Origin: Flaviflexus equikiangi
GTDB lineage: Bacteria; Actinomycetota; Actinomycetes; Actinomycetales; Actinomycetaceae
Assembly: GCF_014069875.1 (NCBI RefSeq)
Contig: NZ_CP059676.1
Location: 1,612,001-1,676,000, forward strand
Length of the DNA stretch: 64,000 bases
Reading direction: 5' to 3'
The position numbers and the translations under genes were made by a program. Below are positions 8,708-17,480 of this stretch, piece by piece; position 1 is the first letter of the stretch, and each line of letters opens with the position of its first letter. The notes beneath the pieces are model-generated. The model saw only the letters and a program-made list of their open reading frames with translations, was not told where the DNA came from and ran no database searches.

Positions 8708-9115
8708 CTAGAACCAGAGCGCGATTTCTCGTGCGGCAGATTCGGGTGAGTCTGAGGAGTGGACGATGTTCTCGATCTGTCCCGTCCCCCAGTCGCGGCC
8801 GAGATCCCCGCGGATCGTTCCCGGCGCGGCCAGGGTCGGCTCGGTCGAGCCCGACAGGGAGCGGACTCCTTCGACGACGCGAGCGCCCTCGACGATAGCG
8901 GCGACGATCGGCCCGGAGGTCATGTACTCGACGAGATCGGGGAAGAACGCCTTCTCGCGATGTTCGACGTAGTGCTCGCCGAGGAGCTCCTCTGTCGCTG
9001 TCACCATCTTGAGGTCGACGATGGTGTATCCCTTGCGTTCGATCCTGGCAAGGACCTCACCTGTCAGACCGCGTGTGACGCCGTCCGGTTTGATTAGAAG
9101 CAGTGTCTTTTCCAT
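8708..9115 (-). CDS. ndk: Nucleoside diphosphate kinase
   Basis: Transfers the gamma-phosphate of ATP to nucleoside diphosphates through a phosphohistidine. 135 residues, usual length. N-terminus [13 protein letters not shown] and active-site NIVHSSDS (His119) are textbook. A TAGGCT box at 9123-9128 ends seven bases before the ATG, suggesting its own leaderless promoter in addition to read-through from folC. The neighbours folC and DUF4233 are its usual actinobacterial company. Confidence 0.98.
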   Translation of the reverse strand: MEKTLLLIKPDGVTRGLTGEVLARIERKGYTIVDLKMVTATEELLGEHYVEHREKAFFPDLVEYMTSGPIVAAIVEGARVVEGVRSLSGSTEPTLAAPGTIRGDLGRDWGTGQIENIVHSSDSPESAAREIALWF

Positions 9116-9122
9116 ACGGTTA

Positions 9123-9128
9123 AGCCTA
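9123..9128 (-). promoter_or_regulatory. Candidate -10 box of ndk (leaderless)
   Basis: TAGGCT on the minus strand, seven bases before the ndk ATG; no Shine-Dalgarno sequence in between. Confidence 0.45.
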
Positions 9129-9166
9129 ACGATGTTTGTCGATGCAGTTTGGCCCTTTAGCCCCGA

Positions 9167-9592
9167 TCAGTGCGAAATCGGGCCATCATCGTGGGCGGCT
9201 TCCCAGGCGGCCTGTTCGGCCCGGCGCTGGTCACGTTCCCGATCGAGCTTAATACCCCAATAGATGGAGGCCACCCACAGGGCCAGGAAGGAGGCGCCCA
9301 CGACGACTGCCGCCGGCATCCAGACACCGAGGATGATGACGATGACCTGGGCGATTGAGCCCAGGATGAGTCCAACGCGGGGGGATCGGCGCAGGACGAT
9401 CGCGGCGAGCAGGAAGACCACCATGCCGATCCCCGTCAGCGTCCACACGGTCGCGGCACTCGCGAGCCTCAATCCGAAGGCCGTGACGCCCGCGAAGAGG
9501 ACCACGAAGATCTCGAGGATCAGCATGACCATCGTGAACTGGAGGAGCGCCGACCCCTTGGGCACGGGAGCGGTGAGGGGGTTGCGTGCCAT
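9167..9592 (-). CDS. DUF4233 membrane protein
   Basis: 141 residues with four predicted hydrophobic segments (roughly 20-42, 48-68, 75-93, 96-113) and a charged C-terminal tail KLDRERDQRRAEQ. The start ATG 9592 is preceded by AAGGAG six bases upstream and overlaps the folC stop, so it is coupled to folC. Proteins of this family sit between folC and ndk in many actinobacteria; their function is unknown. The family name rests on this context plus membrane topology. Confidence 0.85.
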   Translation of the reverse strand: MARNPLTAPVPKGSALLQFTMVMLILEIFVVLFAGVTAFGLRLASAATVWTLTGIGMVVFLLAAIVLRRSPRVGLILGSIAQVIVIILGVWMPAAVVVGASFLALWVASIYWGIKLDRERDQRRAEQAAWEAAHDDGPISH

Positions 9593-11127
9593 CACAGGCT
9601 CCTTGTCGCTTTGCCGAAGAGCTCGCGCACGCGGCTGGCCAGTTCGATCGACCCGATCGTGAGAACCGCAGGCGCCGTCATCTCTTCCCTGTTGAACGAT
9701 TCCGCAAGCGAGGCGGCCATGTCGACAGCATCGAGGAGGTCGTATTCCTCTCGGACGCGCTCCTCCCCGAACACCTCCTCGGCGAGTACTCGAGCATCCT
9801 CCATGGGCAGGGCCCGCGGGTTGTTGAGGTTCGTGACGACGATCGCGTCGAGGAGCGGTTCGAGGACGCCAAGCATGTCCTCGACATCCTTGTCTCCCAT
9901 GGCCGCGAACACGCCGACGATCGGGCCGTGGAAGGTTTCTTTCAGCGCCGCGACGGAGGCCTGCACCCCGGCGGGATTGTGCCCGCCATCGGCGACGACT
10001 GTCGGTGAGGAACGGACGAGCTCGAGGCGCCCGGGCGACTGGACTCCCATGAGCGCGTGTTCGATGACGGTGCCGTCGAGCACCCCTCCCCCGAAGAACG
10101 CCTCGACAGCACCGATTGCGAGCAGAGCATTGCGTGCCTGATGGTGGCCGAGAAGGCTGAGGGGAATATCCTCATAGGTTGCTGCGGGTGTCCGCACGGC
10201 GATCATCTGGCCGCCGACTCCGGGCGCCCTGTCGGTGACGAGGAGGTCGCGTCCCTCGATGTTGAGGTGGGCTCGGTGTTCCCTCACTGCGTCGAGGAGG
10301 ATCGGGAGGACGTCCTCGTGCTGGACGGCAGAGATGACTGTCGCACCGTCCTTGATGATGCCGACCTTCTCACGGGCCACCTCGGCGCGTGTCGATCCGA
10401 GGAAACGAGCATGGTCGACATCGACGGTTGTGAGCACGGCGACATCAGCGTCGATGACGTTCGTCGCGTCCCATTTCCCTCCCATGCCGACCTCGATGAC
10501 AGCAACATCGACGGGCGCATCCGCGAACGCGGCATACGCCATGACGGTGAAGAGTTCGAACGTGGACAGTCGGGGGCCGCCCGCCGCGAGAGACGCCTTG
10601 TCGACGAGCTCGACGGCCGGCTGGATCTGCTCCCAGACGTCGATCCATTCGCCGCGCGAGAGGATCTCATCGTCGATCGAGACACGTTCCCTCATCGTGT
10701 GCATGTGCGGGGACGTGTAGCGTCCCACCCGCAGCCCCTTCTCTGCCAGGAGTGCGGCGATCATGCGGGATGTCGAGGTCTTCCCGTTCGTGCCCGTCAC
10801 GTGGATCGTGCGGTAGCTGTTCTGCGGGTTCCCGAGAATGTCGAGACAGTCGACGACGCGCTGCGTCGAGGGCTGGACGTCGTGTTCCGGTGCGCGCGAC
10901 AGGAGCTCGGTGGCGATGTCGGCCATGCGTTCCTCCAGGCCGACTTCTTCCGCGAGCTCCAGGGTTGCATCGGGTTCCCGGATGATCTCCGCGATCACGT
11001 CGGAATCTCCGAGAATGCCGGAGGCGGCGATGTTGCCGAGAGCCTCCTCGAAGTCCTTCTCCTCCACGTCCTCCGCGCCGCTCGCGCTGAGCCCGAGTTC
11101 GTCGCGGCCGTCCGGGGAGATGCTCAT
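9592..11127 (-). CDS. folC: Bifunctional folylpolyglutamate synthase / dihydrofolate synthase
   Basis: Mur-ligase-type enzyme that adds glutamate to dihydropteroate and tetrahydrofolates. 511 residues. P-loop VTGTNGKTS at 110-118, then [13 protein letters not shown] and the Mg/central-domain segment [19 protein letters not shown]-terminal ligase domain includes [12 protein letters not shown]. There is an unusual acidic N-terminal extension of about 80 residues before the conserved core (rich in Glu/Asp), longer than in most bacteria; alternative internal starts would shorten it. ATG overlaps the ileS stop by four bases (ATGA), so it is coupled to ileS. Confidence 0.96.
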   Translation of the reverse strand: MSISPDGRDELGLSASGAEDVEEKDFEEALGNIAASGILGDSDVIAEIIREPDATLELAEEVGLEERMADIATELLSRAPEHDVQPSTQRVVDCLDILGNPQNSYRTIHVTGTNGKTSTSRMIAALLAEKGLRVGRYTSPHMHTMRERVSIDDEILSRGEWIDVWEQIQPAVELVDKASLAAGGPRLSTFELFTVMAYAAFADAPVDVAVIEVGMGGKWDATNVIDADVAVLTTVDVDHARFLGSTRAEVAREKVGIIKDGATVISAVQHEDVLPILLDAVREHRAHLNIEGRDLLVTDRAPGVGGQMIAVRTPAATYEDIPLSLLGHHQARNALLAIGAVEAFFGGGVLDGTVIEHALMGVQSPGRLELVRSSPTVVADGGHNPAGVQASVAALKETFHGPIVGVFAAMGDKDVEDMLGVLEPLLDAIVVTNLNNPRALPMEDARVLAEEVFGEERVREEYDLLDAVDMAASLAESFNREEMTAPAVLTIGSIELASRVRELFGKATRSL

Positions 11128-14100
11128 GAGGTCTTCTCCGTGACGATCGCCAGATCGCCTTCGGTGATCTCTGTCTGCACCGCGAGCGTCTCGGAGGTGA
11201 TGAGGTCGAGGTTCGCTTCGACCGCCGCCATATCCGCCGCGGGGACGGTGAGGCTGAGCCTGATCCTGTCCGACACGTGCAGGCCGGAAGCCTTGCGGGT
11301 GTCTTGGATAGCGCGGATCAGGTCCCGCGCATAGCCTTCCGCGATCAGAGCATCGTCGAGGTCCGTGTCGATGACGACGAACGATCCGGAGTCGAGGACG
11401 GTCGCGGCATCGCCCTCGGCCGCGTTGACGACCGTGGTGAGGACGAACTGTCCCGGTACGAGCGTGACCGGCTCCGGCAGCTCCATGACGACGTTCTCGC
11501 CGTCACGATGCCAGGCACCGGACTTCGCGGCCTTGAAGAGGGCTGATGTCAGCTTCCTCAGCTCACCAGGCAGCTCGCGCGGCTGGACCGCGAGCTCTTC
11601 GGACACGGCCAGGCCGGACTCGGCGGGACGGGTGATCGTCACGGTCTTGACGTTCACCTCGGAGGCGATGAGGTCCGCGAACGGTGCCAGGTCGAGAGTC
11701 GTCACGCACTCCAGGGAGCGGAGCGGCTGGCGCACGCGAAGCTTCTCCGCCTTGCGCAGGGAGTGCGCGGCAGAGACGACGGCGCGTGCTTCGTTCATGA
11801 CGGCGACGAGCTCGTCGTCTTCCCACGATGTCGGGAGGACAGGCCAGTCGGTCAGGTGCACGGACCGTCCGCCCGTGAGTCCGCGCCAGATCTCTTCCGC
11901 GACGAGCGGCGCGAGGGGTGCGATAACCTTCGCGAGAGTCTCGAGCGCCGTGTAGAGAGCGTCGAAGGATCCCGTGTTCTCATCCCAGAAGCGGTCGCGT
12001 GACGTCCGCACGTACCAGTTCGTCAGGACGTCGAGGTATTGGCGGACCCGCTCAGCCGCGTTCGCGATCTCGTAGCTCTCCAGGTCGCCGCGCACGCCGT
12101 CCGCGAGCTTCTTCGTGGAGGCCAGCAGGTACCGGTCCATGACGTCGAGTCCGGACGGATCGATGACGAGTTTCGCCTCGTAGCCGGCACCCTTGTTGCA
12201 GGTGCCCGCGTACAGGGAGAAGAAGTAGTACGTGTTCCACAGCGGCAGGAGCACCTGGCGCACCGTGTCGCGCAGGCCCTGCTCGGTGACGATGAGGTTG
12301 CCGCCGCGCACGATCGGGGAGGCCATGAGGAACCAGCGCATCGCGTCCGCGCCGACCTCGTCGAACATCTCGTAGACGTCGGGATAGTTGCGCAGAGACT
12401 TGCTCATCTTCTGGCCGTCGTTGCCGAGGACGATGCCGTGGGAGACGGACGTGCGGAAGGACGGCTTGTCGAACAGCGATGTGGCAAGAACATGGAGTGT
12501 GTAGAACCAGCCGCGGGTCTGGCCGATGTACTCGACGATGAAGTCGCCCGGGTAGTGGTTCTCGAACCAGTCCTGGTTCTCGAACGGGTAGTGGACCTGG
12601 GCGAACGGCATCGATCCCGAGTCGAACCAGCAGTCGAGGACGTCCGTGATCCTCCGCATCGTCGACTGTCCCGTCGGGTCGTCCGGGTTCGGGCGGGTCA
12701 GCTCATCGATGTAGGGCCGGTGCAGGTCCACCTCGCCCTGCTCGTTGACGGGCAGACGGCCGAAGTCCCTCTCCATCTCCGCTAGCGAACCGTACACGTC
12801 CGTGCGCGGGTAGTCAGGATTGTCGGACACCCACACGGGGATCGGGCTGCCCCAATACCGGTTGCGGGAGATCGACCAGTCGCGCGCCCCAGCCAGCCAC
12901 TTGCCGAACTGGCCTGCCTTGATGTGGTCGGGCACCCAGGTGATGTCCTCGTTGAGTTCGACCATGCGGTCGCGGAACTGGGTGACCTTGACGAACCAGG
13001 AGGAGACAGCCTTGTAGATCAGTGGTTCGCGGCAGCGCCAGCAGTGCGGGTAGGAGTGCACGTAGGAGGCTTGACGGACGAGAACGGGACGATCCTCCCC
13101 CCGTCCGGCCAGGGGGCCTGTCCCGTCGCGCAGGTCGCGGATAATCGGCATGTTGGCCTCGAAGACCTGCATCCCAGCATAGTCAGCCACCTCGGATGTG
13201 AAGACGCCGCGGCTGTCGACGGGGACGACGGGGATGATGCCGGCCTCGTGGCAGACGAGCATGTCGTCCTCGCCGAAAGCGGGAGCGAGATGAACGAGGC
13301 CCGTGCCGTCCTCCGTCGTCACGAAGTCCGCGCTGAGGATCCGGAACGCGTTCGGGCCGGGAGCTTCACCCTCTCCGCTCGCGAAGTAGTCGAAGATCGG
13401 GGTGTAGGAGCGTCCTACGAGGTCAGTGCCCTTGAGCGTCTCGACGATCTCTGGCTCACCGAGCTCCTTCTCGTAGGAGGAGAGGAGATCGGCTGCGAGA
13501 ATGACCCGTTCCCCGGCCAGGGCGCCCTCGGTGGGACGGACGACCGAGTAGGTGACGTCGGGGCCGACGGCCACCGCGAGGTTCGACGGCAGCGTCCACG
13601 GCGTCGTCGTCCAGATAAGGGCGAGTTCACCGGTCTCGAGGCGCAGGCCGACAGTGACTGTCTGGTCCTGTCGGTCCTTGTAGACGTCGTCGTCCATCTT
13701 CAGCTCGTGGTTCGACAGGGGTGTCTCGTCGTTCCAGCAGTAGGGCAGGACACGGTGTCCTTCGTAGGCGAGACCCTTGTCGTAGAGGGTTTTGAATGCC
13801 CAGATGACGGACTCGATGTAGGGAGTGTCGAGGGTCTTGTAGTCGTTCTCGAAGTCGACCCAGCGGGCCTGGCGGGTGACGTAGTCCTCCCACTCCTTCG
13901 TGTACCTCAGCACGGAGGACCGACATTCGGCGTTGAAGGTGTCGATGCCCATGGCTTCGATCTCGTCCTTCGTCTCGATGCCGAGGAGGCGCTGCGCCTC
14001 GAGCTCAGCCGGCAGCCCGTGCGTGTCCCATCCGAAGCGCCGCTCGACCTTGCGTCCGATCTGAGTCTGGAAGCGGCCGACGAGGTCCTTGACATAGCCG

Positions 14101-14327
14101 GTGAGGAGGTGGCCGTAGTGGGGAAGGCCGTTCGCGAACGGCGGGCCGTCGTAGAACACGAACTCGTTCGCGCCGTTCTCTCCGGCCTCCCGGTTGTCGA
14201 TGGAGGCCTGGAACGTCTTGTCTTTCTTCCAGTACGCGAGAATCTCGTCCTCGAGCGTGGGGAAATTGGGGGACGCAACCACGTCACCGTCGCGGTGCAG
14301 GGGGTAACGTACGGACTTCTCAGTCAT
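11124..14327 (-). CDS. ileS: Isoleucyl-tRNA synthetase, type 2 (eukaryote-like)
   Basis: Charges tRNA-Ile. 1067 residues from ATG 14327. Class I signature HYGH is at residues 70-73 ([19 protein letters not shown]) and KMSKSLRNY lies in the second half; a CP1 editing domain sits between. The HYGH form and sequence around it are those of the IleRS2 lineage, which tends to be less sensitive to mupirocin (family knowledge). The first 32 codons of the longest frame are T-box leader sequence, not protein. The ribosome site GAGGAG is ten bases before the ATG, inside the riboswitch sequestor stem. First gene of ileS-folC-DUF4233. Confidence 0.97.
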   Translation of the reverse strand: MTEKSVRYPLHRDGDVVASPNFPTLEDEILAYWKKDKTFQASIDNREAGENGANEFVFYDGPPFANGLPHYGHLLTGYVKDLVGRFQTQIGRKVERRFGWDTHGLPAELEAQRLLGIETKDEIEAMGIDTFNAECRSSVLRYTKEWEDYVTRQARWVDFENDYKTLDTPYIESVIWAFKTLYDKGLAYEGHRVLPYCWNDETPLSNHELKMDDDVYKDRQDQTVTVGLRLETGELALIWTTTPWTLPSNLAVAVGPDVTYSVVRPTEGALAGERVILAADLLSSYEKELGEPEIVETLKGTDLVGRSYTPIFDYFASGEGEAPGPNAFRILSADFVTTEDGTGLVHLAPAFGEDDMLVCHEAGIIPVVPVDSRGVFTSEVADYAGMQVFEANMPIIRDLRDGTGPLAGRGEDRPVLVRQASYVHSYPHCWRCREPLIYKAVSSWFVKVTQFRDRMVELNEDITWVPDHIKAGQFGKWLAGARDWSISRNRYWGSPIPVWVSDNPDYPRTDVYGSLAEMERDFGRLPVNEQGEVDLHRPYIDELTRPNPDDPTGQSTMRRITDVLDCWFDSGSMPFAQVHYPFENQDWFENHYPGDFIVEYIGQTRGWFYTLHVLATSLFDKPSFRTSVSHGIVLGNDGQKMSKSLRNYPDVYEMFDEVGADAMRWFLMASPIVRGGNLIVTEQGLRDTVRQVLLPLWNTYYFFSLYAGTCNKGAGYEAKLVIDPSGLDVMDRYLLASTKKLADGVRGDLESYEIANAAERVRQYLDVLTNWYVRTSRDRFWDENTGSFDALYTALETLAKVIAPLAPLVAEEIWRGLTGGRSVHLTDWPVLPTSWEDDELVAVMNEARAVVSAAHSLRKAEKLRVRQPLRSLECVTTLDLAPFADLIASEVNVKTVTITRPAESGLAVSEELAVQPRELPGELRKLTSALFKAAKSGAWHRDGENVVMELPEPVTLVPGQFVLTTVVNAAEGDAATVLDSGSFVVIDTDLDDALIAEGYARDLIRAIQDTRKASGLHVSDRIRLSLTVPAADMAAVEANLDLITSETLAVQTEITEGDLAIVTEKTS

Positions 14328-14510
14328 GGACAGCCATCTCCTCGTCAACGTGCGCCGGGACGAGGGGATCGGTTTCGATCCTCCCGCGGTACCACCCCGC
14401 TTGCCGCAGAGCGGCCGCTTCATTCAGGAGACGATGTCGGGTCCAACCGTCCGGTTCTACTGGGCCGAAGCTGTTCTTCCGGAAGCTCACCGGTGATGGC
14501 CGGGTCATAG
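14328..14510 (-). ncRNA. Translational T-box riboswitch of ileS
   Basis: Ultrashort actinobacterial T-box sensing uncharged tRNA-Ile. The minus strand shows the specifier ATC at 14497-14495 in GCCATCACCGG, a downstream AGTAGAACCGGACGG segment, and the T-box core GGGGTGGTACCGCGG (14398-14384) whose TGGT pairs with the tRNA 3' end ACCA (discriminator A). A GGATCG/CGATCC hairpin follows. The stem CCTCGTC (14365-14359) with GACGAGG (14346-14340) buries the GAGGAG ribosome site of ileS, so control is on translation rather than termination. A TATGAC hexamer (14509-14504) with GTGACG 18 bases upstream may be the promoter, but is close to the specifier. Confidence 0.93.
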
Positions 14511-14569
14511 CACGACACAGCTTACATCGTCACCCCCCGATTGGCCTAGACCGCTCAGCCGGTTCTCGA

Positions 14570-14905
14570 TCACACCGGATCGGGCTCGTCCACCGGCAGG
14601 AGCTTGAGCCCCGTCACGGCGGCGATGATGCCGGTGAGGAAAATGATCTTCAACAGGCTGGCCTGTTCCGTTCCCGCCACCAGCGCATAGCTCACCGTCA
14701 GGGCTGCTCCCGTTCCCGTCCACACCGCGTACGCCGTGCCGAGCGGGATCTCCCTCATCGCTCGGGCCAGGCCGAGCATGGAGATGACGATCGCGATAAG
14801 GAAGATGATGGTGGGAACGAGCCGGGAGAATCCCTCGGATGCTCCCAGAGCGGTGGCCCAGATAGCTTCGAAGACCGCGGAGATGAGAAGGATTGTCCAC
14901 GCCAT
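14570..14905 (-). CDS. SMR-family exporter subunit, Gdx type (second of pair)
   Basis: 111 residues, four transmembrane helices, small multidrug resistance family. The N-terminus MAWTILLISAVFEAIW carries the essential membrane Glu13, and the PLGTAYAVWTGTGA motif marks the SugE/Gdx branch, which exports guanidinium. Its ATG directly abuts the stop of the partner gene, so the two are translationally coupled and likely form a heterodimer. The C-terminus ends in an acidic LPVDEPDPV tail not present in the partner. Substrate guanidinium is inferred from the upstream riboswitch. Confidence 0.9.
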   Translation of the reverse strand: MAWTILLISAVFEAIWATALGASEGFSRLVPTIIFLIAIVISMLGLARAMREIPLGTAYAVWTGTGAALTVSYALVAGTEQASLLKIIFLTGIIAAVTGLKLLPVDEPDPV

Positions 14906-15220
14906 TCAGCTCACCGCCTTGAGTCCGGCAACGCAGCCGATGAGGACGAGGAGCAGGATGATTCGAGCCGCGGAGGCCTTCTCCATACCCCGCACCATGG
15001 ACCATGCCACCGTCAGGCTGGCACCGACCCCCACCCACACCGCATACGCGGTTCCGATGGGAAGCTCAACCGTCGCATAGGCCAGCCCTGCCATGCTCGC
15101 CACCATCGCGAGCGCGAAAAGGATGGTCGGACGTTTCCTGGTGAAGTTCTCGGATGCGTTGAGGGCACCCGCCCAGACGGCCTCGAGGGCTCCGGATATG
15201 AGAAGAACAATCCACGACAT
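14906..15220 (-). CDS. SMR-family exporter subunit, Gdx type (first of pair)
   Basis: 104 residues, four transmembrane helices. MSWIVLLISGALEAVWAGALN has Glu13 and Trp16 of the Gdx branch and PIGTAYAVWVGVGA matches the family signature. Start ATG 15220 follows AGGAG; the frame can be extended upstream but that sequence is riboswitch leader. It sits directly under the guanidine-III element and a good promoter, which supports guanidinium export rather than general drug resistance. Confidence 0.92.
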   Translation of the reverse strand: MSWIVLLISGALEAVWAGALNASENFTRKRPTILFALAMVASMAGLAYATVELPIGTAYAVWVGVGASLTVAWSMVRGMEKASAARIILLLVLIGCVAGLKAVS

Positions 15221-15234
15221 GACATCACTCCTGT

Positions 15235-15275
15235 GAGTCAGTCTTGTCCGTGGCGGGTACTGCTCCCTCGTCCGC
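15235..15275 (-). ncRNA. Guanidine-III (ykkC-III) riboswitch
   Basis: Minus-strand sequence begins GCGGACGAGGGAGCAGTACC and then continues CGCCACGGACAAGACTGACTC, matching the guanidine-III consensus (CGGACGAGG, GTACCCG, GGACAAGAC). P1 pairs GCGG (15275-15272) with CCGC (15256-15253); the pseudoknot pairs GAG and CAG of the loop with CTG and CTC at 15241-15235 around one bulged A. The pseudoknot ends only a few bases before the AGGAG of the SMR gene, so ligand binding can regulate ribosome access. The class is known to control SMR guanidinium exporters in actinobacteria. Recognition is by eye from the consensus. Confidence 0.88.
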
Positions 15276-15296
15276 TTGCCGATTCTCGGCCCCACC

Positions 15297-15325
15297 ATCC
15301 TAGGAGAGCCCACCGTCCCTTTCAA
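15297..15325 (-). promoter_or_regulatory. Promoter of the guanidine exporter operon
   Basis: Minus strand TTGAAA (15325-15320), 17-base spacer, TAGGAT (15302-15297); predicted start near 15290, giving a leader of about 70 bases that contains the riboswitch. Confidence 0.65.
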
Positions 15326-15350
15326 GAGGGCACATCGCCCTCGGCTCCGC

Positions 15351-15356
15351 TAGATT
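15351..15356 (+). promoter_or_regulatory. Candidate -10 box of the GNAT gene (leaderless)
   Basis: TAGATT ends six bases before ATG 15363, with no ribosome site in between. It lies back to back with the guanidine exporter promoter. Confidence 0.45.
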
Positions 15357-15362
15357 GAGCCC

Positions 15363-16484
15363 ATGATTATCGCGCAGATCGCCACACCGACAGGGAATAC
15401 TCCCTCCCCCGCCATCCACCAGCTCGTCGAGATCATCACGCACAATGTCGTGGAGATCGATGGGGATGCGCAGACGGTGACTTCACCCGAGATGTTCGTC
15501 CGCAAGGACCGGAACCAGTTCACCTGGCGGACCATCCACCTCCTGGCAGTCGAAGGCGACATCGATACGGAAGACCAGTCGCCCTATGGCTACCCCCTCC
15601 TTCCAGGATCGGTGGACGGCGTCGATGCTGGATCGGCCGCTGTTCCTGCGGTGGGGATGACCTCGATCAGTCTGTCCCTGCGAGAGAATCTTGACTCTGC
15701 CTACGTCGACATCAACGCGCTGACGGGCCATGAGGATGCGTATCTGCCCCTGTGGGAGGCGACGCGGGAGATCCTGCGCGCCGAGGGCAGGACGAAGGTG
15801 ACGGCGTATGCCGATCACCCGTTCGGCGATGAGCTGCGCGCACCGAGCTCGGACCTGTCTCTCGCTCAGACGCGCTTCTCCCGGTTTCTCTTGGAGGCCG
15901 GTTTCGAGCTGACCCAGACCGAGACGTGCAGCAGGCTTGCCCTGCCCGTCGACGAGGAGAACCTCGAGCGGCTCTCGGCCGACGCCGCAGCACATGCTGG
16001 CGATTATCGGACAGTGTCGTGGGTGGGCCCCACTCCTGCCGACTATCGGTCCGACCTTGTGGCCCTCGTCAGTGCCTTCCACCTGGACATGCCTTCGGCG
16101 GGGATCGTCGAGGCAGAGATCAACTATGACGTGGAGCGCCTTGTTACCGCCGACCAGAGGACGGCGGATATCGGGATCACGGCGATCGTGACCGCTGCCC
16201 AGCACAGCTCCGGACAGCTCGTCGGCTACACGAGGCTGAACATTGAAGAGGGCCTCCCGGCCGTCTTCCAGGATGACACTCTCGTCCTGCGGGATCATCG
16301 CGGACACCGGCTCGGCATGCTCATGAAGACGGAGAATCTGCGCAGGCTTGCCGAGATCGCCCCGGGTCGGCCCTTCATCCAGACGTGGAACGCGGGCGAG
16401 AACGACATGATGTGGTCGATCAACGAACGCCTGGGCTTCCGTCCGCACAGCGGCGTCGGCCAGTGGCAGATCGAGATCGCCTAG
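15363..16484 (+). CDS. Tandem GNAT-type acetyltransferase family protein
   Basis: 373 residues. The C-terminal half has an acetyl-CoA loop RDHRGHRLGMLMKTENL (about 311-327), followed by FIQTWNAGENDMMWSINERLGF, the usual closing helix of GNAT enzymes; the N-terminal half (about 40-200) resembles a second, degenerate GNAT fold ending in a LLEAGFELTQTETCSRLALP strand. Tandem GNAT proteins of this size are common in actinobacteria, including the mycothiol synthase relatives, but the acetyl acceptor cannot be told from sequence. It appears to be transcribed alone from a leaderless promoter. Confidence 0.8.
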   Translation: MIIAQIATPTGNTPSPAIHQLVEIITHNVVEIDGDAQTVTSPEMFVRKDRNQFTWRTIHLLAVEGDIDTEDQSPYGYPLLPGSVDGVDAGSAAVPAVGMTSISLSLRENLDSAYVDINALTGHEDAYLPLWEATREILRAEGRTKVTAYADHPFGDELRAPSSDLSLAQTRFSRFLLEAGFELTQTETCSRLALPVDEENLERLSADAAAHAGDYRTVSWVGPTPADYRSDLVALVSAFHLDMPSAGIVEAEINYDVERLVTADQRTADIGITAIVTAAQHSSGQLVGYTRLNIEEGLPAVFQDDTLVLRDHRGHRLGMLMKTENLRRLAEIAPGRPFIQTWNAGENDMMWSINERLGFRPHSGVGQWQIEIA

Positions 16485-16542
16485 CCACACCCGCCTCACC
16501 CCTCGACCTGGCGACGGGATAGGATGCGGGGAGGAGGAACCC

Positions 16543-17445
16543 ATGAGTCATGATCATTCGCATGCGGCCGCGAACCGCAAGCGTCTCGGCATCGCTTTCG
16601 GTATCACATTCACCATTCTCCTCGCCGAAGTCATCGGCGCGGTATGGACGGGGAGCCTGTCCCTGTTGGTCGATGCGGGGCACATGCTGACCGACACGGT
16701 CGGCCTCTTCATGGCCCTCGTCGCCACACATCTGACGCTGCGCCCGCCCACGACGAAGAGGACCTGGGGCCTGCACCGGGCCGAGGTTCTGGCCGCGGGC
16801 GCTCAGGCGACCGTCCTCTTCGGTGTCGGTGTCTTCGCCCTCGTCGAGGGCGTGCGGCGCCTCATGGAGCCGGCTGAGATCGAATCGACGGGACTGCTGA
16901 TCTTCGGCATCGTCGGTCTCGCCGGGAATCTCATCTCTCTCGCTGTGCTCAGCGGGGGCAAGGACTCGAATCTCAACATGAGGGCCGCGTTCCTCGAGGT
17001 CCTCAACGACGCACTCGGTTCCGTTGCCGTCATCGTGTCCGCAATCATCATCGCGACCACGGGCTGGGCCTATGCCGACTCCATCGCCGGCATGCTGATC
17101 GCTCTCCTCATCCTTCCGCGCGCGCTCATGATCTTCCGGGAATCGACATCGATCCTCCTCGAATCGACCCCCTCAGGCGTGGATCTGGAGGAGGTGCGCC
17201 AACATATCATGGCGCTCCCCCACGTCATCGCCGTCCACGACCTGCACGCCTCCCAGATATCGTCGACGCTGCCGACCCTGTCCGCGCACGTCGTCATCGA
17301 CGACTCCTGCTTCCGCGACTTCCACGCCCCGCAGATCCTCGATTCCCTCCAGGAATGCGTACGCGACGATTTTGGGATCGAGCACGCCACATTCCAGCTC
17401 GAACCGGCCAGCCATTCCGTCCACGAGTTCACCGTCCACGACTAG
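16543..17445 (+). CDS. Cation diffusion facilitator (Zn/Cd/Co efflux, CzcD type)
   Basis: 300 residues, six transmembrane helices and a C-terminal cytoplasmic domain. Proton antiporter that exports divalent metal. The first metal half-site HxxxD is intact in TM2 (His47, Asp51 in DAGHMLTD). In TM5 the usual HxxxD appears as Glu152-VLN-Asp156 (FLEVLNDALGS), which could alter metal preference. A His-rich N-terminus (MSHDHSHAAA) may bind incoming metal. GAGGAGGAAC precedes the ATG. It is downstream of the GNAT gene with a 58-base gap. Confidence 0.93.
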   Translation: MSHDHSHAAANRKRLGIAFGITFTILLAEVIGAVWTGSLSLLVDAGHMLTDTVGLFMALVATHLTLRPPTTKRTWGLHRAEVLAAGAQATVLFGVGVFALVEGVRRLMEPAEIESTGLLIFGIVGLAGNLISLAVLSGGKDSNLNMRAAFLEVLNDALGSVAVIVSAIIIATTGWAYADSIAGMLIALLILPRALMIFRESTSILLESTPSGVDLEEVRQHIMALPHVIAVHDLHASQISSTLPTLSAHVVIDDSCFRDFHAPQILDSLQECVRDDFGIEHATFQLEPASHSVHEFTVHD

Positions 17446-17480
17446 CCCGCACGTATGCTGGGCCTGCTCCGACGGGTGGG

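Noticed and set aside
12924-14510. Plus-strand open frame of 528 codons opposite ileS
   Set aside because: Antisense of the IleRS coding region; composition (Asp/Val/Glu/Arg runs) is the usual codon-complement artefact.
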